NCBI GenBank assembly: GCA_947373775.1
Contig: CANBZE010000043.1
Span: forward strand, 1-9,928
Direction: 5' to 3'
Source of the DNA: Alphaproteobacteria bacterium
GTDB taxonomy: Bacteria > Pseudomonadota > Alphaproteobacteria > Micropepsales > Micropepsaceae
Length of the DNA stretch: 9,928 bases
Shown: piece after piece, positions 1-6,711 of the stretch
How the letters are laid out: every line of letters starts with the position of its first letter
Numbering within the stretch: the stretch's first letter is position 1
The notes under the pieces: model-generated
Databases searched by the model: none
Seen by the model: the letters and a program-made list of their open reading frames with translations, nothing else
Told to the model about the DNA's origin: nothing
Made by a program: the position numbers and the translations under genes

Positions 1-532
1 GCCACAGCATCGATGCCGGCTTGCGAGCAAAGCTCGTCCTTGTCGCCGCCCACCGCGCCCGACGAGCCCACGCCGCCGATCACTTCGCCGCGATACTTGA
101 TGGGCACGCCGCCGGCCACGCCGACCACGCCCTGGATGTTGGTCATGGGCGAACCCAGGGTCGAATTGCGCGCCGTGGCGAAGGCGCCGGAATTGGCGAA
201 GCGGTTGGCCAGGGTGATGGCGGTATAGGCCTTGTCCTTGCTCAGGCTGATGGTGTGGGGGCCGGTCATGTCGTCACGCAGGAACGCCTTCAATGCGCCC
301 GAGGCATCCAGCACCGTGATGGTGGTGTGAAAACCCATTTTGCGGCAGGCGTTGATGGCGGCATGGGCGATCTCGTCGGCGATCTGCATGGACAGCGCAT
401 GGGTGGTGACCACGCCCTTTTCGCCTGTCACCGGCGGATAGCTGGCGGGCGCGGGCAAAGACTGCGCCCAGGCACCATTTACAAGAAGCGCGCTGCCGAC
501 CAGGAACGACGCGGCGATGCATATCAGACGCA
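1..532 (-). CDS. GlcG/HbpS-family heme-binding-type exported protein (partial, C-terminus off window)
   Basis: This reading frame runs leftward from the ATG at 530-532 to the window edge, giving 177 codons with no stop. The N-terminus is a signal peptide (MRLICIAASFLVGSALLVNG, then AWA, cleavage before QS at about residue 24). The mature part shows the GlcG/HbpS (DUF336, 'heme-degrading') pattern: a helix around residues 48-66, TVLDASGALKAFLRDD near 73-88, SKDKAYTA near 98-105, and the glycine-rich GGVPIKYRGEVIGGVGSSGA stretch near 141-160 followed by GGDKDE. Family members bind heme or small organic ligands and form oligomers; here the protein should be periplasmic or exported. A good ribosome site (AGGGGAAA) precedes the ATG. 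It starts 29 nt after the methyltransferase-like gene on the same strand, so they are probably co-transcribed. Only a few residues should be missing, judged by usual family length. The biochemical function is not established by sequence. Confidence 0.88.
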
Positions 533-561
533 TGGAAGTTTCCCCTCGATGTTATGGCCGT

Positions 562-1296
562 TTACGACCGCTTCATCCGCAGCATGAAACGGTCGGAGAC
601 AAAATGCCCCGATTCCGAATTGCTGGCGGCCTTGTTGTCGGCCGGGTTGTGCAGCAGGTCGCCTTCGCCGTCCAGCTTGAAGCCCGCGGCGGTCAACTCC
701 GTCTTGGCGACATCCTCATCCATGCGGTGAAAGGCGGAGGTGGCGGCAAGCCCTGCGCCCGGCGCGGCGCTGTGGTCTTCGACATAGAAGATGCCGCGCG
801 GCTTCAGATTGTTGAACACGGCCTTGTTGAACCCGGCAATGTCGGCGGTCGGGCCGTTGTGGAAGTCATGATAATTCTCGGTGGTCCAGAACAGGTCGGC
901 CTTTTCGGGCAGCGCCATGGTCGCGTAATCCACCGTCACGAGCTTGACGTTGGGATAGCTGGCGACCAGCGCGTTCATCGCGTCAAGGACGCCGGGGCGC
1001 GCCGCCTGTGCCGTGGTGAGGATGGCATAGACCTTTCCCTTGGGGCCCACCGCCTTGGCCAGGATGCGGGTGTAATAGCCGCGCCCGGGTCCCAGTTCGC
1101 CCACAACCATGCCGGGCTTGACCCCGGCGAACGCGACCGTCTCGGCCGGCTTGCGGGCCGCGTCGCGTTCCTTGTCGGCGTCCGGCCTGCCGGCATCGGC
1201 GACGGCGGCAGCAATGGCGGGCGTCACCTTCTGGGCCAGGGCCGGCGCGCACAAAAGGGCGGTTGTGAAGAGAGCTGCGGTAAGGGCAAAGCGCAT
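562..1296 (-). CDS. Exported class I SAM-dependent methyltransferase-like protein (COG4798 type)
   Basis: The protein has 244 residues. Residues 1-21 form a signal peptide ending ALA before QKV. The body is a Rossmann-type methyltransferase fold: motif I is VVGELGPGRGYYT at 64-76, a following strand is KVYAIL near 88-93, and NYHDFH at 141-146, YVEDHSA at 171-177 and FHRMDE at 189-194 are conserved-looking polar patches. This fits the 'predicted methyltransferase' family COG4798, whose members often carry signal peptides and whose substrate is not known to me. AGGGAGAA lies 7 nt before the ATG, which supports this start. It appears to be the first gene of a two-gene unit with the GlcG/HbpS-like gene and is divergent from the LysE-type exporter. 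It is odd that a SAM-dependent fold appears exported, since SAM is cytoplasmic; it may be retained inside, tethered, or use another ligand. Family assignment is firm, function is not. Confidence 0.85.
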   Translation of the reverse strand: MRFALTAALFTTALLCAPALAQKVTPAIAAAVADAGRPDADKERDAARKPAETVAFAGVKPGMVVGELGPGRGYYTRILAKAVGPKGKVYAILTTAQAARPGVLDAMNALVASYPNVKLVTVDYATMALPEKADLFWTTENYHDFHNGPTADIAGFNKAVFNNLKPRGIFYVEDHSAAPGAGLAATSAFHRMDEDVAKTELTAAGFKLDGEGDLLHNPADNKAASNSESGHFVSDRFMLRMKRS

Positions 1297-1329
1297 GATA
1301 TTTCTCCCTGGAAATTGTGGTTGACCGCA

Positions 1330-1357
1330 AGGCTAGGCCATCCGGATTGCAAGTCAA
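1330..1357 (-). promoter_or_regulatory. Candidate promoter of the exported methyltransferase-like gene
   Basis: On the minus strand TTGACT (1352-1357) is followed after 16 nt by TAGCCT (1330-1335). This lies about 34 nt upstream of the ATG and leaves a leader that contains the AGGGAGAA ribosome site. The -35 is good and the -10 only fair, so this is a prediction from pattern alone. Confidence 0.4.
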
Positions 1358-1368
1358 CCATCCGCGAA

Positions 1369-1397
1369 TTGACCCCCGGACGCCGCCGCTTTAGTCA
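1369..1397 (+). promoter_or_regulatory. Candidate promoter of the LysE-type exporter, placing transcription start at the ATG
   Basis: TTGACC (1369-1374), a 17-nt spacer and TAGTCA (1392-1397) sit just 6 nt before the ATG at 1404. No Shine-Dalgarno is visible in the preceding 20 nt. The -10 is weak, but the spacing matches that seen at bioB, suggesting a leaderless mRNA. Confidence 0.35.
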
Positions 1398-1403
1398 AAT
1401 CCC

Positions 1404-2006
1404 ATGAGCACCGCCTTCCTCCCAGGCTTCCTGCTGGGCGCCAGCCTGATTTTGGCCATCGGGGCGCAGAACGCCTTTGTGCTGCGCCAGGGCCTGCGCA
1501 AGGAGCATGTCTTCTGGGTCTGCCTGATCTGCGCCCTGTCGGATGCGGTGTTGATCGCGGCGGGTGTCGCGGGCTTCGGCGCTCTTGTGACAGCGGTGCC
1601 GTGGCTGGCGCCGGTGATGCGCTTTGGCGGCGCGGCGTTCCTTTTGGTCTATGGCCTGCGCAGCCTGTGGTCGGCCTGGCGCAAGAGCGGCGCGCTCAAT
1701 CCTTCAGATGATGTGCCCAAGAGCCTGGCCGCCACGATGGTCACCTGCCTGGCCTTCACCTGGCTTAACCCGCATGTGTATCTCGATACCGTGGTGCTGT
1801 TGGGTTCGGTATCGTCCCAATATGCCGGCCAGCGCGCCGCCTTCGCACTGGGCGCCGTTACCTCGTCGTTCCTGTTCTTCTTTTCGCTGGGCTATGGCGC
1901 ACGTCTGCTGCGCCCACTGTTTGCAAACCCCAAGGCCTGGCGCGTGCTGGACGCACTGATCGGCGTCACCATGCTGCTGCTGGCGGCCAAGATCGCGCTG
2001 GAATGA
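1404..2006 (+). CDS. LysE/ArgO-family amino-acid exporter
   Basis: This 200-residue inner-membrane protein belongs to the LysE/ArgO branch of the LysE superfamily, which exports basic amino acids such as lysine or arginine by proton-coupled transport. Hydrophobic segments fall at about residues 4-24, 36-62, 67-90, 108-133, 145-165 and 180-199. Family signatures are GAQNAFVLRQGL at 20-31 and TWLNPHVYLDT at 119-129. Length is normal for the family. The gene has no ribosome site and its ATG lies 6 nt after a possible -10 box, so it may be leaderless. A divergent LysG/ArgP-type regulator, often next to such exporters, is absent. The stop codon is followed directly by the first copy of the tRNA-Leu 3'-end repeat. 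The family is well supported; the exact substrate is inferred. Confidence 0.9.
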   Translation: MSTAFLPGFLLGASLILAIGAQNAFVLRQGLRKEHVFWVCLICALSDAVLIAAGVAGFGALVTAVPWLAPVMRFGGAAFLLVYGLRSLWSAWRKSGALNPSDDVPKSLAATMVTCLAFTWLNPHVYLDTVVLLGSVSSQYAGQRAAFALGAVTSSFLFFFSLGYGARLLRPLFANPKAWRVLDALIGVTMLLLAAKIALE

Positions 2007-2022
2007 ATTGGTGCCCCAGGCC
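2007..2022. repeat. Copy 1 of 16-bp direct repeat of the tRNA-Leu 3' end
   Basis: The 16 bases ATTGGTGCCCCAGGCC are identical to 2101-2116, which is the 3' end of tRNA-Leu plus two flanking bases. The copy starts on the base after the exporter stop codon. It may be an attachment-site scar or the end of a decayed tRNA copy. Confidence 0.85.
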
Positions 2023-2081
2023 CCGTCCGCCCGCAGCGCGCACGCGCGCGAGGACGGACAAACCAATAACCGGACTGGGGC
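2009..2081 (-). other. tRNA-like remnant: 7-bp acceptor stem plus ACCA flanking a GC-rich interior
   Basis: Read on the minus strand, this 73-nt stretch begins GCCCCAG and ends CTGGGGC followed by ACCA, the same acceptor stem and CCA end as the neighbouring tRNA-Leu. The 55-nt interior lacks a recognisable D arm, anticodon arm or TTC-containing T arm. It can instead fold as a hairpin, CCGTCC (2052-2057) with GGACGG (2023-2028), enclosing alternating CG. It starts 21 nt downstream of the tRNA-Leu CCA on the same strand, so it would lie in that tRNA's trailer. It may be a degenerate tandem tRNA copy, a scar of an integrated element, or a functional tRNA-like processing signal. The matched ends are seen directly; any function is inferred. 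Confidence 0.5.
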
Positions 2082-2100
2082 GGCAATCGAACGAAGTGAG

Positions 2101-2116
2101 ATTGGTGCCCCAGGCC
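2101..2116. repeat. Copy 2 of 16-bp direct repeat, within the tRNA-Leu 3' end
   Basis: This is the copy inside the real tRNA: on the minus strand it covers the 3' acceptor strand, the discriminator A and CCA. It lies 94 bp from copy 1 with no mismatch over 16 bases. Confidence 0.85.
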
Positions 2117-2186
2117 GGACTTGAACCAGCACGCCTTGCGGCAACAGATTTTGAGTCTGCCGCGTCTACCATTCCACCACTGGGGC
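2103..2186 (-). tRNA. tRNA-Leu (anticodon CAA)
   Basis: The minus strand folds as a class II tRNA of 84 nt including an encoded CCA. The acceptor stem is GCCCCAG with CTGGGGC, and the discriminator is A. The D region reads TGGTGGAATGGTAGAC. The anticodon stem GCAGA/TCTGT encloses the loop CTCAAAA, giving anticodon CAA for UUG codons. A variable arm with stem TGCCGCAAGGC follows, as expected for leucine. The T arm is GCTGG-TTCAAGT-CCGGC with one T-G wobble. It is convergent with the LysE-type gene and divergent from bioB. No T-rich terminator follows it; the trailer contains the tRNA-like remnant instead. Confidence 0.95.
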
Positions 2187-2208
2187 ACAGGGCGTTCGAC
2201 GGGCGCTT

Positions 2209-2237
2209 TTGTTAGCGTTTTGGGCCTCGCCCGTCCA
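2209..2237 (-). promoter_or_regulatory. Candidate tRNA-Leu promoter
   Basis: On the minus strand TGGACG (2232-2237), a 17-nt spacer and TAACAA (2209-2214) lie about 22 nt upstream of the mature tRNA 5' end. The matches are partial. An 8-bp inverted repeat, GACGGGCG (2198-2205) and CGCCCGTC (2228-2235), overlaps the region and could modulate this promoter or the divergent bioB promoter. Confidence 0.3.
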
Positions 2238-2241
2238 CTCT

Positions 2242-2270
2242 TTTACAGGGCCAAAATAGCCCCCTAGAAT
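2242..2270 (+). promoter_or_regulatory. Strong predicted bioB promoter, leaderless layout
   Basis: TTTACA (2242-2247), exactly 17 nt, then TAGAAT (2265-2270): each hexamer is one mismatch from the sigma-70 consensus. The -10 ends 6 nt before the bioB ATG at 2277, so transcription should begin at or within a base of the start codon. No AGGAG-like site lies upstream of the ATG. I see no palindrome resembling the BioR operator of other alphaproteobacteria. Confidence 0.65.
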
Positions 2271-2276
2271 GGGGTC

Positions 2277-3260
2277 ATGAACGCTCCCGCCCGCGCCCTG
2301 CATGACACCCCTCGCTCCGACTGGACCCGCGAGGAAATCGAGGCTCTTTTCGCCCTGCCCTTTCCCGAACTGATGTTTCGTGCCGCCACGGTGCACCGGG
2401 CCCATTTCGATCCCACCCAGGTGCAGACCTCCACCCTGATCTCGATCAAGACCGGCGGCTGCCCGGAGGATTGCGGCTATTGCAGCCAGTCGGCGAAATA
2501 CGACACCGGCCTGAAAGCCTCCAAGCTGATGGAAGTGGAGAAGGTGCTGGAACAGGCCCGCGCCGCCAAGGCCACCGGCGCCAGCCGTTTCTGCATGGGC
2601 GCCGCCTGGCGGGGTCCCAAGGACAAGGACCTGGATGCGGTCTGCGCCATGGTCGAAGGCGTCAAGGCGATGGGCATGGAAACCTGCGTCACGTTGGGCA
2701 TGCTGACCGCGCCGCAGGCGACGCGCCTGAAAGACGCGGGGCTGGATTACTACAACCACAATATCGACACCTCGCCGGAATATTATCGCCACGTCATCTC
2801 CACCCGCAGCTTCCAGGAACGATTGGACACGCTGGAGCATGTGCGCGACGCCGGCATCAGCGTGTGCTGCGGCGGCATTGTCGGCATGGGCGAAAGCGCC
2901 GCCGACCGCATCGGCCTGATCCATGCCCTGGCCACGCTTCCAGAGCATCCGCAAAGCGTGCCGATCAATTCGCTGGTGCCGATCGAAGGCACGCCCCAGG
3001 CGCTGGCTCAGCCGATTGATGGCCTGGATTTCGTGCGCATGATCGCGGTGGCCCGCATCACCATGCCCAAATCCTTTGTCCGCCTGTCGGCCGGGCGCGA
3101 GGAGATGAGCGACGAGGCCCAGGCCCTGTGCTTCCTGGCCGGCGCCAACTCGATTTTCTATGGCGCCAAGCTGCTGACCACGCCCAATCCGGTGACCGAT
3201 ACCGACCAGGCGCTGTTCGCCCGCCTGGGCCTGACCACCATGGCGTCGCGCCATGCGTAA
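2277..3260 (+). CDS. bioB: Biotin synthase
   Basis: This radical-SAM enzyme inserts sulfur into dethiobiotin, the last step of biotin synthesis. The protein has 327 residues, near the family norm. The radical-SAM motif CPEDCGYC supplies C62, C66 and C69 for the [4Fe-4S] cluster. The [2Fe-2S] sulfur-donor ligands known from E. coli (C97, C128, C188, R260) fall at C106, C137, C197 and R269, a constant offset of nine, so the active site is intact. Other family blocks are [12 protein letters not shown] at 159-170, GGIVGMGE at 199-206 and [10 protein letters not shown] at 231-240. The gene stands alone without bioF, bioA or bioD nearby. A promoter 6 nt before the ATG and the absence of a ribosome site point to a leaderless transcript and support this start. 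The next gene overlaps its last 8 bases. Confidence 0.97.
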   Translation: MNAPARALHDTPRSDWTREEIEALFALPFPELMFRAATVHRAHFDPTQVQTSTLISIKTGGCPEDCGYCSQSAKYDTGLKASKLMEVEKVLEQARAAKATGASRFCMGAAWRGPKDKDLDAVCAMVEGVKAMGMETCVTLGMLTAPQATRLKDAGLDYYNHNIDTSPEYYRHVISTRSFQERLDTLEHVRDAGISVCCGGIVGMGESAADRIGLIHALATLPEHPQSVPINSLVPIEGTPQALAQPIDGLDFVRMIAVARITMPKSFVRLSAGREEMSDEAQALCFLAGANSIFYGAKLLTTPNPVTDTDQALFARLGLTTMASRHA

Positions 3261-3453
3261 GCTGGCAACCTTGCTGCTGATTCTGGTGGTGGGCGGGGCC
3301 ATCATGGCCCCGATCATCATGGCGCTGGAACTGGACCCCATGCCGGGGGATTTCGTCGTCGACTGGAACCACCAGCACTATAATGTGCCGGTCCTGTGGT
3401 CGCTGTGCGCAAGTGGGTTCCTGGCCCTTTTATATTCGTTTTACAGGCGCTAA
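3253..3453 (+). CDS. Small two-helix membrane protein, DUF2905-like
   Basis: This 66-residue protein has hydrophobic segments at about 4-26 and 46-63 joined by a polar loop carrying [10 protein letters not shown], and ends in YRR. The layout of helix, PGD[FI], then a near-C-terminal helix starting with an aromatic-V/F-P motif (YNVP) resembles the DUF2905 family of small membrane proteins, whose function is unknown to me. The start ATG lies inside the last codons of bioB in another frame (8-bp overlap) and there is no good ribosome site, so translation is probably coupled to bioB. It is followed after 34 nt by purH. The coding call rests on the membrane topology, the overlap and tight fit in the cluster; the family match is from memory and should be treated as tentative. 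Confidence 0.72.
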   Translation: MRKLATLLLILVVGGAIMAPIIMALELDPMPGDFVVDWNHQHYNVPVLWSLCASGFLALLYSFYRR

Positions 3454-3487
3454 GAGCGGCGGGCGTCCAGCCCGGAAAGCCCCGCTT

Positions 3488-5101
3488 ATGCCCACTTCCA
3501 GCGACAACGTCCGCAAGATCTCCCGCGCCCTGCTGTCCGTGTCCGACAAGACCGGTCTGTTGGAGTTCGCCAAGGGGCTGTCCGACCAGGGCGTGATGCT
3601 GATTTCCACCGGCGGCACCGCCAAGGCGTTGCGCGACGCGGGCCTGACGGTCAGCGACGTGTCCGAGATCACCAATTTCCCCGAGATGATGGACGGCCGC
3701 GTCAAGACCCTGCACCCGATGGTGCATGGCGGCCTGCTGTCCCTGCGCGACAAACCCGATCATGCCGCCGCGATGAAGGAACATGGCATCGCCGGCATCG
3801 ATCTGCTGGTCTGCAATCTCTATCCCTTCGAAGCCACCGTGGCGCGCGGCGCCGACTTCGAGACCACCATCGAGAATATCGATATCGGCGGCCCGGCCAT
3901 GACCCGTTCGGCCGCCAAGAACCATGACTGGGTGACGGTGGTGGTGGATGTCGAGGACTACACCGCCGTGCTGGACGAGATGAAGGCCAATGGCGGCGGC
4001 ACAACGCATGCGCTGCGCAAGAAGCTGGCACAGCGCGCCTTTGCCCGCACCGGCGCCTATGACGCGGCCGTGTCGGGCTGGTTCGCCGGCGAATTGGCCA
4101 AGGATGGCGAAAAAGAACCGCCGCGCCGCCGCGCCTTTGGCGGGCTGCTGCGCCAAGGCCTACGCTATGGCGAGAACCCGCACCAGGAAGCGGCTTTCTA
4201 TGTCGATGGCAGCTCGCGTCCCGGCGTCGCCACGGCCAAGCAGCTCCAGGGCAAGGAGTTGTCCTACAACAACATCAACGACACCGACGCCGCGTATGAA
4301 CTGGTGGCGGAGTTCGATCCCAAGGCGGGGCCCGCCTGCGCCATCATCAAGCACGCCAATCCCTGCGGCGTGGCGTTGGGCAAGACATTGAAAGACGCGT
4401 ACCTGGCGGCGCTGGCCTGCGATACCCAAAGCGCCTTTGGCGGTGTGCTGGCCTTCAATACCGTCCTGGACGGCGCGACGGCGGAAGAAATCTCCAAGAT
4501 TTTCACCGAAGTGATCATCGCCCCCGATGCCGATGACGACGCGCGCAGGATTTTGGCCTCCAAGAAGAACCTGCGCCTTCTGACGGCGGGCGGACTGCCC
4601 GATCCGCTCACCCCCACCCTGACCTATCGCTCAGTGGCGGGCGGCTTTCTGGTGCAGACCCGCGACAATGGCCGCATCACCCGCAAAGAACTCAAGGTCG
4701 TCACCAAGCGCCAGCCGACCGAGCAGGAAATCATCGACATGCTGCTGGCCTTCACCATCGGCAAGCATGTGAAGTCCAACGCCATCATCTATGTGAAGGA
4801 TGGCTCGACTGCCGGCATCGGCGCCGGCCAGATGAGCCGCGTGGATTCAGCGCGCATCGCGGCGCTGAAGGCCAGGGATGCGGCCAAGATCGCCGGCTGG
4901 GACAAGCCGCGCACCGTCGGTTCGGCCGCGGCGTCGGAAGCCTTCTTCCCCTTCCCGGACGGTTTGCTGACCGTCGCGGAAGCCGGCGCCACGGCGGTGA
5001 TCCAGCCGGGTGGTTCGGTGAAGGACGCGGATGTGATCGCCGCCGCTGACGAAGCCGGACTGGCGATGGTGTTCACCGGCATGCGCCACTTCCGGCACTA
5101 A
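3488..5101 (+). CDS. purH: Bifunctional AICAR formyltransferase / IMP cyclohydrolase
   Basis: This cytoplasmic enzyme catalyses the last two steps of de novo IMP synthesis: formyl transfer from 10-formyl-tetrahydrofolate to AICAR, then ring closure. From ATG 3488 it has 537 residues, the usual length. The N-terminal cyclohydrolase (MGS-like) domain shows [16 protein letters not shown] at 13-28, STGGTAKAL at 40-48, [19 protein letters not shown] at 64-82 and [18 protein letters not shown] at 129-146. The formyltransferase domain shows LRYGENPHQ at 225-233, the catalytic pair K288-H289 in [19 protein letters not shown], and the C-terminal block ending TGMRHFRH. An upstream in-frame start at 3383 would add 35 residues unlike the family and overlap the previous gene; GGAAAG 8 nt before 3488 decides the start. 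It probably shares an mRNA with bioB. Its stop overlaps the stop of the convergent SH3 gene. Confidence 0.97.
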   Translation: MPTSSDNVRKISRALLSVSDKTGLLEFAKGLSDQGVMLISTGGTAKALRDAGLTVSDVSEITNFPEMMDGRVKTLHPMVHGGLLSLRDKPDHAAAMKEHGIAGIDLLVCNLYPFEATVARGADFETTIENIDIGGPAMTRSAAKNHDWVTVVVDVEDYTAVLDEMKANGGGTTHALRKKLAQRAFARTGAYDAAVSGWFAGELAKDGEKEPPRRRAFGGLLRQGLRYGENPHQEAAFYVDGSSRPGVATAKQLQGKELSYNNINDTDAAYELVAEFDPKAGPACAIIKHANPCGVALGKTLKDAYLAALACDTQSAFGGVLAFNTVLDGATAEEISKIFTEVIIAPDADDDARRILASKKNLRLLTAGGLPDPLTPTLTYRSVAGGFLVQTRDNGRITRKELKVVTKRQPTEQEIIDMLLAFTIGKHVKSNAIIYVKDGSTAGIGAGQMSRVDSARIAALKARDAAKIAGWDKPRTVGSAAASEAFFPFPDGLLTVAEAGATAVIQPGGSVKDADVIAAADEAGLAMVFTGMRHFRH

Positions 5102-5589
5102 CGGCGCGGAAGTTTGTCGAACACCTCGTTCGCGTCCACGCCCCAGATCCGGTTCTTGGCAATCCAGCCGTCGATGCTTTCGCCGTGGATGCGGCACGCC
5201 TCGCGCGTACAGGCCTTCAGCCCCGCCACGGCGCCCGGATCGGCCAGCGCCACCACCTTGCCGCCGCCCGCAGCGGCGAAAATCTTGACCCGCCCCTTGC
5301 CGGTCACCAGCACGGTGCGCTGGTCGGTCAGCATCGCGGCGCTCATCCAGCCCACTGTGCCGTCAGCCGCCTGGACCCGACGCCAGATGTCGAACTGGGC
5401 GATCACCGCAAAGGGATAGCCGCGATGGCGGTATTGCCACAGCACCTTGTGGGCAAAGGTGGGGCCTTCGCGCAGATAGGCCTTGTCGGTGCGCTGGCTG
5501 ACATAGCGCAGCACCGGCGCCGCCCCCACCTCCGTCGTGAGGGCCGCCGTCATGAAAAACATCAATAAAATTGCAGCCAATCGTGTCAT
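5098..5589 (-). CDS. Exported bacterial SH3-domain protein
   Basis: From the ATG at 5587-5589 the protein has 163 residues. Residues 1 to about 23 are a signal peptide ending GAA. Two SH3-like units follow (SH3_3/SH3_4 style): residues 31-86 with [37 protein letters not shown] and [11 protein letters not shown], and residues 88-150 with ILTRP-like spacing and [12 protein letters not shown]. Two cysteines, C127 and C132, could form a disulfide. Such proteins usually act in the envelope, possibly binding peptidoglycan or partner proteins; no enzyme motif is present. A GTG start at 5616 would add nine residues but lies inside the predicted -10 box, so the inner ATG is preferred. It is convergent with purH, with stop codons overlapping by 4 nt, and divergent from the dehydrogenase. 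No ribosome site is seen. Confidence 0.88.
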   Translation of the reverse strand: MTRLAAILLMFFMTAALTTEVGAAPVLRYVSQRTDKAYLREGPTFAHKVLWQYRHRGYPFAVIAQFDIWRRVQAADGTVGWMSAAMLTDQRTVLVTGKGRVKIFAAAGGGKVVALADPGAVAGLKACTREACRIHGESIDGWIAKNRIWGVDANEVFDKLPRR

Positions 5590-5615
5590 GGCGTGTCTGT
5601 TCTGGCGACTCGTCA

Positions 5616-5644
5616 CATTTAGCGCAAGCAGGCGCTTCCGTCAT
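5616..5644 (-). promoter_or_regulatory. Candidate promoter of the SH3-domain gene
   Basis: On the minus strand ATGACG (5639-5644), 17 nt, then TAAATG (5616-5621). Transcription would start near 5609, leaving about 20 nt before the ATG at 5589. The -35 overlaps the proposed -35 of the divergent dehydrogenase gene, so the two promoters would compete. Confidence 0.35.
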
Positions 5645-5664
5645 CCGGGCGCATGGGCTTTAAT
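5636..5664 (+). promoter_or_regulatory. Candidate promoter of the D-2-hydroxyacid dehydrogenase, leaderless layout
   Basis: TTTAAT (5659-5664), one mismatch from the -10 consensus, ends 6 nt before the ATG at 5671. The hexamer 17 nt upstream, TTCCGT (5636-5641), is a poor -35. If real, the start at 5653 would be untranscribed, which favours 5671. Confidence 0.4.
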
Positions 5665-5670
5665 GCCCGC

Positions 5671-6657
5671 ATGGCTGCCAAGAAACCCCTGGTGATCGTC
5701 ACCCGCAAGCTGCCCGAAGCGGTGGAGACCCGCATGCGCGAGCTGTTCGATGCGCGGCTGAATGTCGACGATGCGCCCATGAGCGCCGCCAAGCTGGCCG
5801 AGGCCATGGCAACCGCTGATGTGCTGGTTCCCACCATCACCGATCGCATCGACGCCAAGCTGATCGCCAAAGCGGGTCCGAACCTGAAGCTGATCGCCAA
5901 TTTCGGCGCCGGGGTGGACAATATCGACGTGAAGGCCGCCACGGACAAAGGGATCGCCGTCACCAACACGCCGGGTGTTCTGACCGAAGACACCGCCGAC
6001 ATGACCATGGCGCTGATCCTGGCGGTGCCGCGCCGGCTGGTGGAAGGCGTGGCCGCGATGGAAGCCGACAAGTTCAAGGGCTGGTCGCCAAACTGGATGC
6101 TGGGCAACCGCCTGCAAGGCAAGCGGCTGGGCATTGTCGGCATGGGCCGCATCGGCCAGGCGGTGGCCAGGCGCGCCCGCGCCTTTGGCCTGCAGATCCA
6201 CTATCACAACCGCAAACCCGTCCATGCCGATATCGAGCAGGCGCTGGAAGCGACCTATTGGGACAGTTTGGACCAAATGCTGGCGCGGATGGACATCGTG
6301 TCGGTGAATTGCCCGCACACGCCCGCGACCTTCCATCTGTTGTCGGCGCGGCGGCTGAAGCTGATGAAGCCGAGCGCCTATATCGTCAACACCGCGCGCG
6401 GCGAGGTGATCGACGAGAACTGCATGGCGCAGATGCTGGAAAAGCGCGAATTGTCGGGCGCCGGGCTGGACGTGTTCGAGAACGAGCCGGCGGTCAATCC
6501 CAAGCTGCTCAAGGCGCCCAATGTCGTGCTGCTGCCGCATATGGGCTCGGCCACCATCGAGGGGCGCATCGACATGGGCGAGAAAGTGATCGTCAATATC
6601 CGCAGTTTCGTGGACGGCCACATGCCGCCGGACCGCGTGATCCCGGCGATGCTTTAG
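5671..6657 (+). CDS. D-isomer-specific 2-hydroxyacid dehydrogenase, glyoxylate/hydroxypyruvate reductase type
   Basis: This soluble NAD(P)H-dependent enzyme reduces 2-keto acids, most likely glyoxylate or hydroxypyruvate, to D-hydroxyacids. From ATG 5671 it has 328 residues. ANFGAGVDNID at 76-86 is the family's substrate-domain signature. The nucleotide-binding motif GMGRIG is at 157-162 within KRLGIVGMGRIGQAVARRARAFG. The catalytic triad is R243 (NTARGEVID), E272 (FENEP) and H290 (LPHMGSAT), all present. The residue after the second dinucleotide strand (HNRKP, 179-183) is basic, consistent with NADPH preference, but this is inference. An in-frame ATG at 5653 would add six residues; a -10 box lies between the two, so 5671 is chosen. 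The oxygenase gene follows after 54 nt in the same direction. Confidence 0.92.
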   Translation: MAAKKPLVIVTRKLPEAVETRMRELFDARLNVDDAPMSAAKLAEAMATADVLVPTITDRIDAKLIAKAGPNLKLIANFGAGVDNIDVKAATDKGIAVTNTPGVLTEDTADMTMALILAVPRRLVEGVAAMEADKFKGWSPNWMLGNRLQGKRLGIVGMGRIGQAVARRARAFGLQIHYHNRKPVHADIEQALEATYWDSLDQMLARMDIVSVNCPHTPATFHLLSARRLKLMKPSAYIVNTARGEVIDENCMAQMLEKRELSGAGLDVFENEPAVNPKLLKAPNVVLLPHMGSATIEGRIDMGEKVIVNIRSFVDGHMPPDRVIPAML

Positions 6658-6676
6658 GACTGTCATCGCTCCGCGA

Positions 6677-6705
6677 TTGCGGCGAACCCATAGACATTCT
6701 AGGCA
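6677..6705 (+). promoter_or_regulatory. Possible promoter of the 2OG-Fe(II) oxygenase
   Basis: TTGCGG (6677-6682), 17 nt, TAGGCA (6700-6705), then 6 nt to the ATG at 6712. Both hexamers are weak, and I list it mainly because it repeats the geometry seen at bioB. Co-transcription from the upstream dehydrogenase is an equal alternative. Confidence 0.25.
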
Positions 6706-6711
6706 CCTCGC

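Noticed and set aside
2023..2057. GC-rich hairpin after the exporter as a rho-independent terminator
   Set aside because: The stem is present but no T run follows on either strand.
2007..2116. Integrated mobile element bounded by tRNA attachment repeats
   Set aside because: Only 78 bp separates the repeats and there is no integrase; at most it is a scar.
2166..3341. 391-codon open frame on the minus strand across bioB
   Set aside because: It is an antisense shadow of the clearly conserved bioB, runs into the tRNA, and has low-complexity His/Gly/Ala/Arg-rich composition typical of GC-rich shadows. The same applies to other long antisense frames over purH, the dehydrogenase and torF.
3383..3487. 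Upstream in-frame extension of purH
   Set aside because: It overlaps the small membrane protein gene, has no PurH similarity, and a ribosome site fits ATG 3488.
6666..6685. Small hairpin between the dehydrogenase and oxygenase as a terminator or attenuator
   Set aside because: Only a 4-bp core stem with bulges and no T run.
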